A stretch of DNA of 44,702 bases from Candidatus Cloacimonadota bacterium (GTDB taxonomy: Bacteria; Cloacimonadota; Cloacimonadia; Cloacimonadales; TCS61), in contig JAIORE010000277.1 in NCBI GenBank assembly GCA_021108315.1, positions 1 to 44,702 on the forward strand, written 5' to 3'. Below, in pieces: positions 16,248 to 23,489 of this stretch; position 1 is the stretch's first letter, and each line of letters opens with the position of its first letter. The notes under the pieces were generated by a model. The model saw only the letters and a program-made list of their open reading frames with translations. It was not told the DNA's origin and did not search any database. Position numbers and translations under genes: made by a program.

Positions 16248-16751
16248 ATGGAAAAGAATGAAGAACTTATCAAAGAGATTAAAAAAGCATTAAAAAATGA
16301 AGAAGTTTCTAAAAAATTGTACAATGACGCATCGAATAAAATTAATAATCAAGAAGTGTCGGATTTTTTTTCTTCTTTGGCTCAAGATGAAGAAAGTCAC
16401 GTTAAATACCTTTCCAAGTATCTGAAATATGTTGATAAAGATACTGATATCTTTGATTTGATGTTTGATTTGAAAAAAAATTATTTTGCAAGCAAGGAAC
16501 TTTTTGATAGATCATTCGTAAAAAATCTAACGAAAACTAAAGATATGCTAATTGCTATTCAAAAAGCTACAGAGCAAGAAAAAAAAGCAATTGATTATTA
16601 CTCTAATTGTTCAAGTCTTGAAAATAATCCAGAATTAATTGAATTTTTTGATATAATGAAAAAGTGGGAACAAGGACATCTTGAATCTATTCTTGAATTA
16701 TTTGAGCAGATGGATGGTAATGAATTTAGTTATGAATTAGATGATTTTTAA
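16248..16751 (+). CDS. Rubrerythrin-like ferritin-fold diiron protein
   Basis: A 167-aa all-helical protein with the erythrin pattern: a first-helix glutamate E18 and Y25, E48-x-x-H51 (DEESH), a third-helix glutamate in ATEQEKKAIDYY, and a final ExxH in WEQGH. These are ligands for a two-iron centre. It lacks the Cys-rich rubredoxin domain of classic rubrerythrin, so an electron donor would be separate. Such proteins reduce peroxide in anaerobes. It starts five bases after tdh within the same operon. The ribosome site is weak, suggesting coupling. The link with threonine breakdown is not obvious; protection of oxygen-sensitive enzymes is a guess. Confidence 0.82.
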   Translation: MEKNEELIKEIKKALKNEEVSKKLYNDASNKINNQEVSDFFSSLAQDEESHVKYLSKYLKYVDKDTDIFDLMFDLKKNYFASKELFDRSFVKNLTKTKDMLIAIQKATEQEKKAIDYYSNCSSLENNPELIEFFDIMKKWEQGHLESILELFEQMDGNEFSYELDDF

Positions 16752-16762
16752 GGAGCCTGTTT

Positions 16763-17548
16763 ATGAAAAATATTTTGTTACTTATTGTATTAGCAATCCT
16801 AATTTTCTCTTGTAAATCTACCAATAATGAAGAAGATTATCCTTGTCCGGTTTACAGTGAAGACTTAGAAACTATTGTAGGTATAACAGAGACTGATAAT
16901 TCTGGACAGTTAAATGGGAATATTGATATAAACGACTGGTATTTTCAAAATCAAAAAAGTTCATCGAGCATGATATCTGCGGAATTAGATGTATTCGAAG
17001 TATATTTTGAAGACGAACAAGTTGTTATTCATTGGGATACAGAATCTGAGTCAGAAATTTCTCATTGGAATGTTCTGCGTACCGAAACAAATGAATTGGT
17101 TGATCCATTAACAGTTAATTTTGAAACAATTGAAGGTCATAATACTTCCGAGCATGTTGATTATTATTTGGTTGATGAAATTGGATTTGTAAATGGTACA
17201 ACATATTACTATTGGCTACAAATGTTCGAATATAGTGATTTATCAGAGCTTTGGGGTCCAGTTTCAATTTACATTCCAGAGGAAACCATCTATTCATTTG
17301 GTCCGGCTTATCCAAATCCGAGTAATCTGGAAATCAAAATTCCATATTCAGTGGAAGTGAATAAAAAAGTAACGATCACCATTATTAATACCGATGGGAA
17401 ATTAATTGATACTCTTGTAAATTCAGAAAAAAACATTGGAAATTATGAAGCTATTTGGAGTGTTCCAAGTAGTGCTCAAGGTTTATATCGCTGTATTTTT
17501 CACGTTTCTCAGGAAAATCATTGGTATGGTGATATTTTAATTCAATAA
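16763..17548 (+). CDS. Lipoprotein with FN3-like and sorting-tail-like domains
   Basis: A 261-aa lipoprotein: signal peptide and lipobox (LIFSC) at residues 1-17. Next is a short motif with PCPVY...GITETD...NGNIDINDWYF, shared with the next gene. An FN3-like region follows (VVIHWDTESESEISHWNVLR, TYYYWLQMFE, WGPVSI), and finally a FlgD-like tail (FGPAYPNPSNLEIKIPYS) ending HWYGDILIQ. The tail resembles the type IX-style C-terminal domains of the large secreted proteins but does not end in LLLK. Start has AAGGAG. Third gene of the tdh-kbl operon. Function unknown; probably a surface lipoprotein of this lineage. Confidence 0.75.
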   Translation: MKNILLLIVLAILIFSCKSTNNEEDYPCPVYSEDLETIVGITETDNSGQLNGNIDINDWYFQNQKSSSSMISAELDVFEVYFEDEQVVIHWDTESESEISHWNVLRTETNELVDPLTVNFETIEGHNTSEHVDYYLVDEIGFVNGTTYYYWLQMFEYSDLSELWGPVSIYIPEETIYSFGPAYPNPSNLEIKIPYSVEVNKKVTITIINTDGKLIDTLVNSEKNIGNYEAIWSVPSSAQGLYRCIFHVSQENHWYGDILIQ

Positions 17549-17574
17549 ATTATTTAAATTCCTTGGAGGGAAAA

Positions 17575-18315
17575 ATGAAAAAATTATTATTTTTGTTCGC
17601 AATACTATTAATCTTAGTATCTTGTGATGTAAATGAAGACAAAGAAGCAGGAGATGTAACGATAACGATTGATCCTTACGTAATCGGATATGTTTGGGGA
17701 GATTATATTGATATAACAGTAGCACCGGAATCCGCTGATAAAGTTGATAAGGTTGTTATTTATATTGATAATGACCTTTTGATAGAAGATGCATTAGAAC
17801 CATATTTCGTTGATGATTATGATATCCGAAATTGGGACTATGCAATTCATGAGATCAAAGCAAAAGCTGTTTATAGTGATGGCTCAAATACTGTGGCAAC
17901 AATTAGCGTAAATTATTCTCCTTGTCCGATTTATGAATCAGATGTAACTGAAATCTCTGGCATTACTGAAACTGACGCAGAAAACGACCTAATAGTTGAT
18001 GGAAACATTGATTCAGATGATTGGCATTTTGGAGAACAATATTTAGGAGAAATCACCTTTGGAACAGCTTTTCCAAATCCTTGTTCAGAAGCTGTTACAA
18101 TTAATTATACAATTACAGAAGGCTTGCCAAAAGTTTCTATGATTGTTTTGAATACCAATCATGATATTATTGAAGTTTTGATAGATAATGTTAATTTATC
18201 TTCAGGCGATAAAACAGAAACTTGGGTAGTTCCAGCTAATGTAAATGATATTTATCGAGTCATCTTTCATGCAAGTGACGGCTCACATTATCATGGTGAT
18301 ATCATTGTCGAATAA
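17575..18315 (+). CDS. Lipoprotein with Ig-like domain, paralogue of its neighbour
   Basis: A 246-aa lipoprotein with a signal peptide and lipobox (LILVSC). Residues ~25-110 look like a bacterial Ig-like domain (VTITIDPYVIGYVWGDYIDI, VDKVVIYIDNDLLIED, HEIKAKAVYSDGSN). Then comes the motif PCPIY...ISGITETD...DGNIDSDDWHF, clearly homologous to the preceding lipoprotein, and a FlgD-like tail (FGTAFPNPCSEAVTINYTI) ending HYHGDIIVE. The start at 17575 was chosen because GGAGG is six bases upstream; the earlier in-frame ATG at 17563 is not supported. It is 3 bp from acpS. Function unknown. Confidence 0.75.
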   Translation: MKKLLFLFAILLILVSCDVNEDKEAGDVTITIDPYVIGYVWGDYIDITVAPESADKVDKVVIYIDNDLLIEDALEPYFVDDYDIRNWDYAIHEIKAKAVYSDGSNTVATISVNYSPCPIYESDVTEISGITETDAENDLIVDGNIDSDDWHFGEQYLGEITFGTAFPNPCSEAVTINYTITEGLPKVSMIVLNTNHDIIEVLIDNVNLSSGDKTETWVVPANVNDIYRVIFHASDGSHYHGDIIVE

Positions 18316-18318
18316 ATT

Positions 18319-18690
18319 ATGATTTATGGAATTGGTATTGATCAAATAGAAGTAAAAAGAATATCAAGATCAATTTTAAATGACAAATTTCTAACAAAGA
18401 TTTTCTCAGAAAAAGAGATTCAATACTGTGAAAAATTCAAAAATAAAGATGAACATTTTGCAGCAAGATTTGCAGCTAAAGAAGCTTTTTTAAAAGCTTT
18501 CGGTACCGGTTTGAGAAATGGCTTTTCTATGAATGAAATAGAAATAACAAATAATAAACCCGGTAAACCAGAATTAAGATTTTATGGAAAAAGTTTAGAA
18601 TTAGTTAACAGTTCCGAAATAATGAAATTTCATGTTTCTTTAACTCATTTAAAAGAAACAGTTTGTGCAATGGTAGTTTTAGAAAAATAA
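18319..18690 (+). CDS. acpS: Holo-[acyl-carrier-protein] synthase
   Basis: Transfers the 4'-phosphopantetheine arm of CoA to apo-acyl carrier protein, activating it for fatty-acid synthesis. The 123-aa length is normal. Motifs are GIGIDQIEVKRI at the N-terminus (metal-binding Asp in GIDxxxxxR) and FAARFAAKEAFLKAFGTG (the xxAAKEAxxKA block), with the C-terminal VSLTH segment. It begins 3 bp after a lipoprotein gene and 33 bp before kbl. Essential housekeeping gene in an unusual neighbourhood. Confidence 0.95.
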   Translation: MIYGIGIDQIEVKRISRSILNDKFLTKIFSEKEIQYCEKFKNKDEHFAARFAAKEAFLKAFGTGLRNGFSMNEIEITNNKPGKPELRFYGKSLELVNSSEIMKFHVSLTHLKETVCAMVVLEK

Positions 18691-18723
18691 AAAACCAATA
18701 AAATATATGGAGGACTTAGCGTA

Positions 18724-19953
18724 ATGGCTTTGAACAAATTAAACGAAAGATTGGGAAATGACTTAACTGATCTTAGAGAAAGTGGTCGTGATAAAGGTGC
18801 AGAACTCGTTATCACAGAAGTTATCAAACCAAAAGGTGATCAAGGACCAAGATACTTGATCGAAGGAAAGGGAAATCAGGAATTTGTCAAAATGAATGCC
18901 AATTCATATCTTGGAATGGCAATGTTACCGGAAGTGATTGAAGCTGAAGAAGAAGCAGCTCAAAAATATGGAGTAGGACCAGGTGCAGTTCGTTTCATTA
19001 GTGGAACCCATAAACCTCATATTGATCTCGAAAAGAAATTGGCAGAATTTCACGAAAAAGAATCTGCTATGATCTTTAGCTCAGCTTATGTAACCAGCCT
19101 CGGTGTGATATTTCCCTTAACAAACAAAGAAACGGTTGTAGTAAGTGATGAATTGAATCATAATTGTATTATTCAAGCAATGAGATTATCTCGCCCAGCT
19201 GCTAAAATGATCTACAAACACAATGATATGGCAGATCTGGAAGCAAAACTTAATGATGCTGTTGGAAAAGGCAAAAGATGTTTGGTTATCACAGATGGTA
19301 TTTTCAGTATGAGAGGAGATCATTGTCCATTTGAAGAACTGGTTCCTATCTGCAAAAAATTTGAAGATAAATTTGAAGAAGGTGTGATCACAATAGCTGA
19401 TGATTCTCACGGTGTGGGAGCTTTTGGTAAAACCGGACGTGGTACAGAAGAATTTACAGGCACAAAAGTTGATATTATTATCGGAACACTCGGTAAAGCA
19501 TTTGGGGTTAATGGTGGTTATGTTGTAGCTTCAAAAACAGTTACTGATTATCTTAGAGAAACAGCTCCAATGTATATTTATTCTAATCCGATTACTTGTT
19601 CGGAAGCTGCTGCTACTATCAAAGTTCTTGAAATTTTAGACACACCATTTGGTCAAAAAAGAATTCAACATTTGCTTAAAATGACAAAGAAATTTGAAAA
19701 AGGTTTAGTTGATCTTGGTTATGAAACAATTCCAGGTGATCATCCGGTTGTTCCATTGATGGTTCGTGATACTCCCAAAACCGCTGATATGGTCAATTAT
19801 TTAACGAAAAATGGTGTTCTCGGAACAGGCTTAAATTTCCCAGTGGTTCCCAAAGGCTCGGAAGAGATCAGATTCCAAGTAAATGCCGATCATACCGAAA
19901 GTGATATTGATTATGCTCTTGAGGTTTTAAAAAATTATAGAGATAGTCACTAA
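18724..19953 (+). CDS. kbl: 2-amino-3-ketobutyrate CoA ligase
   Basis: PLP enzyme of the alpha-oxoamine synthase family, 409 aa. It cleaves 2-amino-3-oxobutyrate with CoA to glycine and acetyl-CoA, the second step of threonine breakdown. Visible are NSYLGMAMLPEV, the GTHKPHIDLEKKLAEFH block, SDELNHNCII, TDGIFSMRGD, ADDSHGVGAFGKTGRG and the lysine motif GTLGKAFG with PLP lysine K258. An SD (TGGAGG) precedes the ATG. By sequence alone the family also includes 8-amino-7-oxononanoate synthase (BioF), but no biotin genes are near and tdh is in the same operon, which favours Kbl. A factor-independent terminator follows. Confidence 0.9.
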   Translation: MALNKLNERLGNDLTDLRESGRDKGAELVITEVIKPKGDQGPRYLIEGKGNQEFVKMNANSYLGMAMLPEVIEAEEEAAQKYGVGPGAVRFISGTHKPHIDLEKKLAEFHEKESAMIFSSAYVTSLGVIFPLTNKETVVVSDELNHNCIIQAMRLSRPAAKMIYKHNDMADLEAKLNDAVGKGKRCLVITDGIFSMRGDHCPFEELVPICKKFEDKFEEGVITIADDSHGVGAFGKTGRGTEEFTGTKVDIIIGTLGKAFGVNGGYVVASKTVTDYLRETAPMYIYSNPITCSEAAATIKVLEILDTPFGQKRIQHLLKMTKKFEKGLVDLGYETIPGDHPVVPLMVRDTPKTADMVNYLTKNGVLGTGLNFPVVPKGSEEIRFQVNADHTESDIDYALEVLKNYRDSH

Positions 19954-19974
19954 AACTTAGTATAGCTTTTATAT

Positions 19975-20026
19975 GTCTCGTTCCCAACCAACCTTAATGG
20001 GTCATTGAGAACGAGACTTTATTATT
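19975..20026 (+). terminator. Rho-independent terminator after kbl
   Basis: GTCTCGTTC (19975-19983) pairs with GAACGAGAC (20009-20017), followed by TTTATTATTT. It ends the tdh-to-kbl operon. Confidence 0.8.
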
Positions 20027-20662
20027 TTATAACGTGCTTTTTATTTATACATTTACGAAATAAATCTTACCGATAAGTTATCGTAAAAAAATAAAAAGGT
20101 CTCGCAAAGTCGCAAAAGCACAAAGTTAGACAACATCATGAAAATAATAGAATAATGAGAAAAATTTCGACCTGTGCAATTAGCTTATATGTTTTCATTT
20201 CAATGCTTTAATTGATTTCCCTTTTCCTTCCGAATTTTTTCGAACAGTTTGAAAAGAGAGAAAAAACTTATTTCTCGACCAATTTGATTGAGAAACCCAC
20301 GATTTTAATCGTGGGAATGTTATACGGTAACAACAATATCCGACTTTAGTCGTTAAAACACTATCACATAAATTCACCCTAATTATTATTTTCAGTGTCT
20401 ATTTTCCTTTACGACTAAAATCGTGGAAGGAAAATTTTGGATTATCCCACGATTAAAATCGTGGGTTTCTTTATAAGTATTTTTCTTTTAACTTTTTCTT
20501 TAAGCCAAAAATGTAGAAAAAGAATATGCTCAAAATTTCTAATTGCACAACTCGAAATTTTTTAAATAGAAAATATTTTTTAAACTATCCAGCCTGAAGA
20601 GTAGTCTTTTGCCAAAACTCGTTTTCGGAAAAATTTAGAAAATTAGTTTATAAAATCAGGAA
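20027..20662. other. Intergenic region between convergent transcripts
   Basis: No credible gene. It holds the second palindromic element (20287-20472) and a low-complexity phrase at about 20097-20130 (TCGCAAAGTCGCAAAAGCAC). The transcripts of kbl (forward) and of the isomerase (reverse) converge here. Confidence 0.5.
20287..20472 (+). repeat. Palindromic repeat element, copy B (REPIN/MITE-like)
   Basis: About 186 bp, opposite in orientation to copy A (3215-3407). Outer palindromes CCCACGATTTTAATCGTGGG and CCCACGATTAAAATCGTGGG and inner ones CCGACTTTAGTCGT and ACGACTAAAATCGT are better preserved than in A. GAGAAACC starts it and GTTTCTTT ends it. Non-coding. Confidence 0.75.
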
Positions 20663-23299
20663 TTATTTTATTTTTACTCCTATAATTGATTGAAAATTAC
20701 TGATCCAATTTTTATATTTTCTCTCTACAACCTGTAACTTATATTCATTTTTAACTAAATTAAATTCTGTTTTTGAAATTTTATTCTTCCGATCAATCCG
20801 ATACAGAAATAATTGATTTTTAGATATTTTTAAAACTGGACTCAGATAATCTGCATCATGTTTAGACACATCTTCCATAATTATTGAACTATATTCAATA
20901 TCTGGCAATGAACTTTTCAAAGATAGATCTATTAATTTTTTCCAACCACCAAAAAAATGAAATAGAGAATCAGGATCATCACCATTTTTTAAACGATCTC
21001 TTAGATAATTTGAATAATTTCTGGCAATATCAAATCTATTTTCTGCAAGATAAATATCCTCTATCAAAGGAATTGCGTCTTCGTATGATATTTGTTTAGA
21101 AACACTTTTTTTTATTACAAAAACAACTGCATAAGCATTATCTAATTTTAGAATACTACTATATTTTTCATTATTCCATAATCTTAAAAAATCTTTTTTG
21201 TCAGATAAAAATCCAATTATCTCAAATTTTTCATTCACATCATGAAATTCTGTTTTAAAAATTTCATCGTCAGAAGCATATTTATAACAATGCGAAAAAT
21301 ATCTACTTGAGTCAAACACTGTTTTCGCTCTTTGAACAGCAATTTTATCGGCAATTGCTGTTTTCATCTTTTTTGCAATTTCATCTTTTACTTCACTAAA
21401 ATATAACAAACCATCTGAAAAATCTTTTTCTTTTAGTAAAAAAACATATCCATTTCCATATTCAATAAATTGAGACAATTCATTTTCTCCCATCTCCATT
21501 AGAACATTTGCAATTGTATCAGGAAGTGTATTATATTCAATTATATTATTGGTTTGAAACAAATCTTTTTGGTTAAATGCATTTTTTAATGTACTAAAAT
21601 TTCGTAGATTCATAATATTTTCAATAAGATTTCTATTATTAATATCCTCTAAAAAAATATAATCAAATTTCAAAGATTTTTTGCGAATATATTTTTTCCT
21701 ATTTCCGTCAAAATAATCTTTAATTTCATCATCTTCAATGTGTAGAGTATCAATATTTATTTTTGAGACAAATCCTCCAATCCTAAGGCTATCCGAAGTT
21801 TTGAAACGCTTTTTATGTTCATCAAAATAATTTTTGAAACCCAAAGTATCTATCTGTCCTCTTTGTACCGAAGATTTAATTTGATCTTTAATATCATTAT
21901 AATCGGGAATGAATTCAGGAAAGAGAGTTGTATATTTATAAAAAATTTCTTTCGATTCATTCTTTAGAAAACCGTGATCATTACCATTTTGGATAGCAAG
22001 TGATATTTTATCGTATAGAGCTGTAGCATTTTTATATCTTTTGAGATAAATTATTTTATTATAGGCAGTTAGCTTATGAGATTTGATTATTTGTTTTAAG
22101 TCATTATCGTTATTTAGATTACTTTTAATCTGCTCCTTAATCTGCTTTAATAAATTTGTTGAATTTGTAGGGAGTATAATTTCTGTAATAACAGCTACAG
22201 GAACAATGTATTCATCAATATTGGTTTCAAAATACTTTTTTCTATCAAACTTAGTTTCCTGCAATGAATTAAATCGAAGAAAATATTTCCAAATTCTATT
22301 ACTATCATTTTTTAGAGTGCAAGGTTCAGGTTCTTTGAAATCCTTTAAAGAAAACAAAATTATTTCTTCTTTTGTTTCAATCTTTGAAGTCTTGTTAAAT
22401 GGTTGATCAAATGCTTTTTCTACAATGCTGTTCTCTTGAAAAAGTTTTCCTAATTCTTCAGAGGAATTCACAAAACCGGTTTCCCAAAAGAGTGTTTCAT
22501 ATTCCTGATTTTCTTTATCTTTTATTAATCGGGAAGCAAATTCATTCGAAAGACTATCCTGATAAAATTGTATATAATGGTTTTGTAAACTGTCAATTTG
22601 TGTTTCTGTGAATAGCGTATCATTTATAGAAAGTTCAATAACTTTATTGTTAGAAATCGCTTTTGCTTTCTTTTCAAAAGTTTTTTTTTCGATTATAGCA
22701 AATTCAATATTAATTTTGGGAACCGAAAGAATCTTTTCTTTGTTTTCATCAAAAATAAGATAAGCTTTTTCCGGTGTTAAATCCATAGAAATTGAAATAT
22801 CTTCTACATCTAAAACTGCGTAACTAATATCAATTTTTACATGTTCCAGAAAATATTGTTCTAATAAAGATTCATCATCAAGTTCAAAAGTAGATTCAAT
22901 CAGCGATTTGCTTTTACTTTGTAATAGATCTGTTTTAATCTCATTTGAGATTTTTTCACCTTTTTTAGAAGAAGAGAGCTTTAAGTACTTTTCATAATCA
23001 AAAACTCCATCTGTTTGTAAGGATGGATGATCTCCAAGTTGGCTTATCATAAACGTTTCAATCTCTTTTTCCGAAACATTTATCTCATTTCGAGCTGCAT
23101 ATTCGAGCAAAAGGCAATCTTCTATCAGAGTATTCAAAGCATTCTCAGATAGTTCTTCACTGGAATATATATTTCTAAGCTCTCGCATTTTTGAATGCAA
23201 TTGGGATGAAGTAATTTTATAATCTCCTACTTCAGCTATAATTTTTGAAAAAATCACTAAAGGTATAAGCATAAATAATATTAAAAAAGTTTTTTTCAT
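20663..23299 (-). CDS. SurA/PpiD-like periplasmic peptidyl-prolyl isomerase
   Basis: Large exported chaperone of about 878 aa. The ATG at 23297-23299 begins a clean signal peptide (MKKTFLILFMLIPLVIFS); the longer frame adds 14 basic residues with no ribosome site. Residues ~20-130 are a SurA N-like domain (EVGDYKITSSQLHSKMREL, the VSEKEIETFM helix). Around residues 540-630 is a parvulin-like region (LKFDYIFLEDINN, FSTLKNAFNQKD, NELSQFIEYGNGYVFLL). The rest is helical and may hold further degenerate parvulin repeats. Such proteins help outer-membrane and secreted proteins fold in the periplasm, sensible in a genome with many large exported proteins. Parvulin active-site residues look poorly conserved, so it may act mainly as a chaperone. 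Confidence 0.8.
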   Translation of the reverse strand: MKKTFLILFMLIPLVIFSKIIAEVGDYKITSSQLHSKMRELRNIYSSEELSENALNTLIEDCLLLEYAARNEINVSEKEIETFMISQLGDHPSLQTDGVFDYEKYLKLSSSKKGEKISNEIKTDLLQSKSKSLIESTFELDDESLLEQYFLEHVKIDISYAVLDVEDISISMDLTPEKAYLIFDENKEKILSVPKINIEFAIIEKKTFEKKAKAISNNKVIELSINDTLFTETQIDSLQNHYIQFYQDSLSNEFASRLIKDKENQEYETLFWETGFVNSSEELGKLFQENSIVEKAFDQPFNKTSKIETKEEIILFSLKDFKEPEPCTLKNDSNRIWKYFLRFNSLQETKFDRKKYFETNIDEYIVPVAVITEIILPTNSTNLLKQIKEQIKSNLNNDNDLKQIIKSHKLTAYNKIIYLKRYKNATALYDKISLAIQNGNDHGFLKNESKEIFYKYTTLFPEFIPDYNDIKDQIKSSVQRGQIDTLGFKNYFDEHKKRFKTSDSLRIGGFVSKINIDTLHIEDDEIKDYFDGNRKKYIRKKSLKFDYIFLEDINNRNLIENIMNLRNFSTLKNAFNQKDLFQTNNIIEYNTLPDTIANVLMEMGENELSQFIEYGNGYVFLLKEKDFSDGLLYFSEVKDEIAKKMKTAIADKIAVQRAKTVFDSSRYFSHCYKYASDDEIFKTEFHDVNEKFEIIGFLSDKKDFLRLWNNEKYSSILKLDNAYAVVFVIKKSVSKQISYEDAIPLIEDIYLAENRFDIARNYSNYLRDRLKNGDDPDSLFHFFGGWKKLIDLSLKSSLPDIEYSSIIMEDVSKHDADYLSPVLKISKNQLFLYRIDRKNKISKTEFNLVKNEYKLQVVERKYKNWISNFQSIIGVKIK

Positions 23300-23489
23300 A
23301 ATCTCTCGTGTAATTTTGATTTTCTTAATTTTCATTTCCACAAATTTATAAAAAGATCTTCTGTCAATTGTAAAAATCTCTTTTCAGCGTTTAGGTCAAA
23401 ACTTTATAATTTTGAAAGAAGATTTATATTTATTGACATTATAAATAATATTAGAAATTTCAAAATAACAAAAATTATTAAAGGATAAT

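Noticed and set aside
18724..19953. BioF (8-amino-7-oxononanoate synthase) instead of Kbl
   Set aside because: The families are similar, but the same operon starts with threonine dehydrogenase and no biotin genes are close by.
20195..20377. Small reverse-strand ORF in the gap after kbl
   Set aside because: It overlaps the palindromic element and has no ribosome site or recognisable product.
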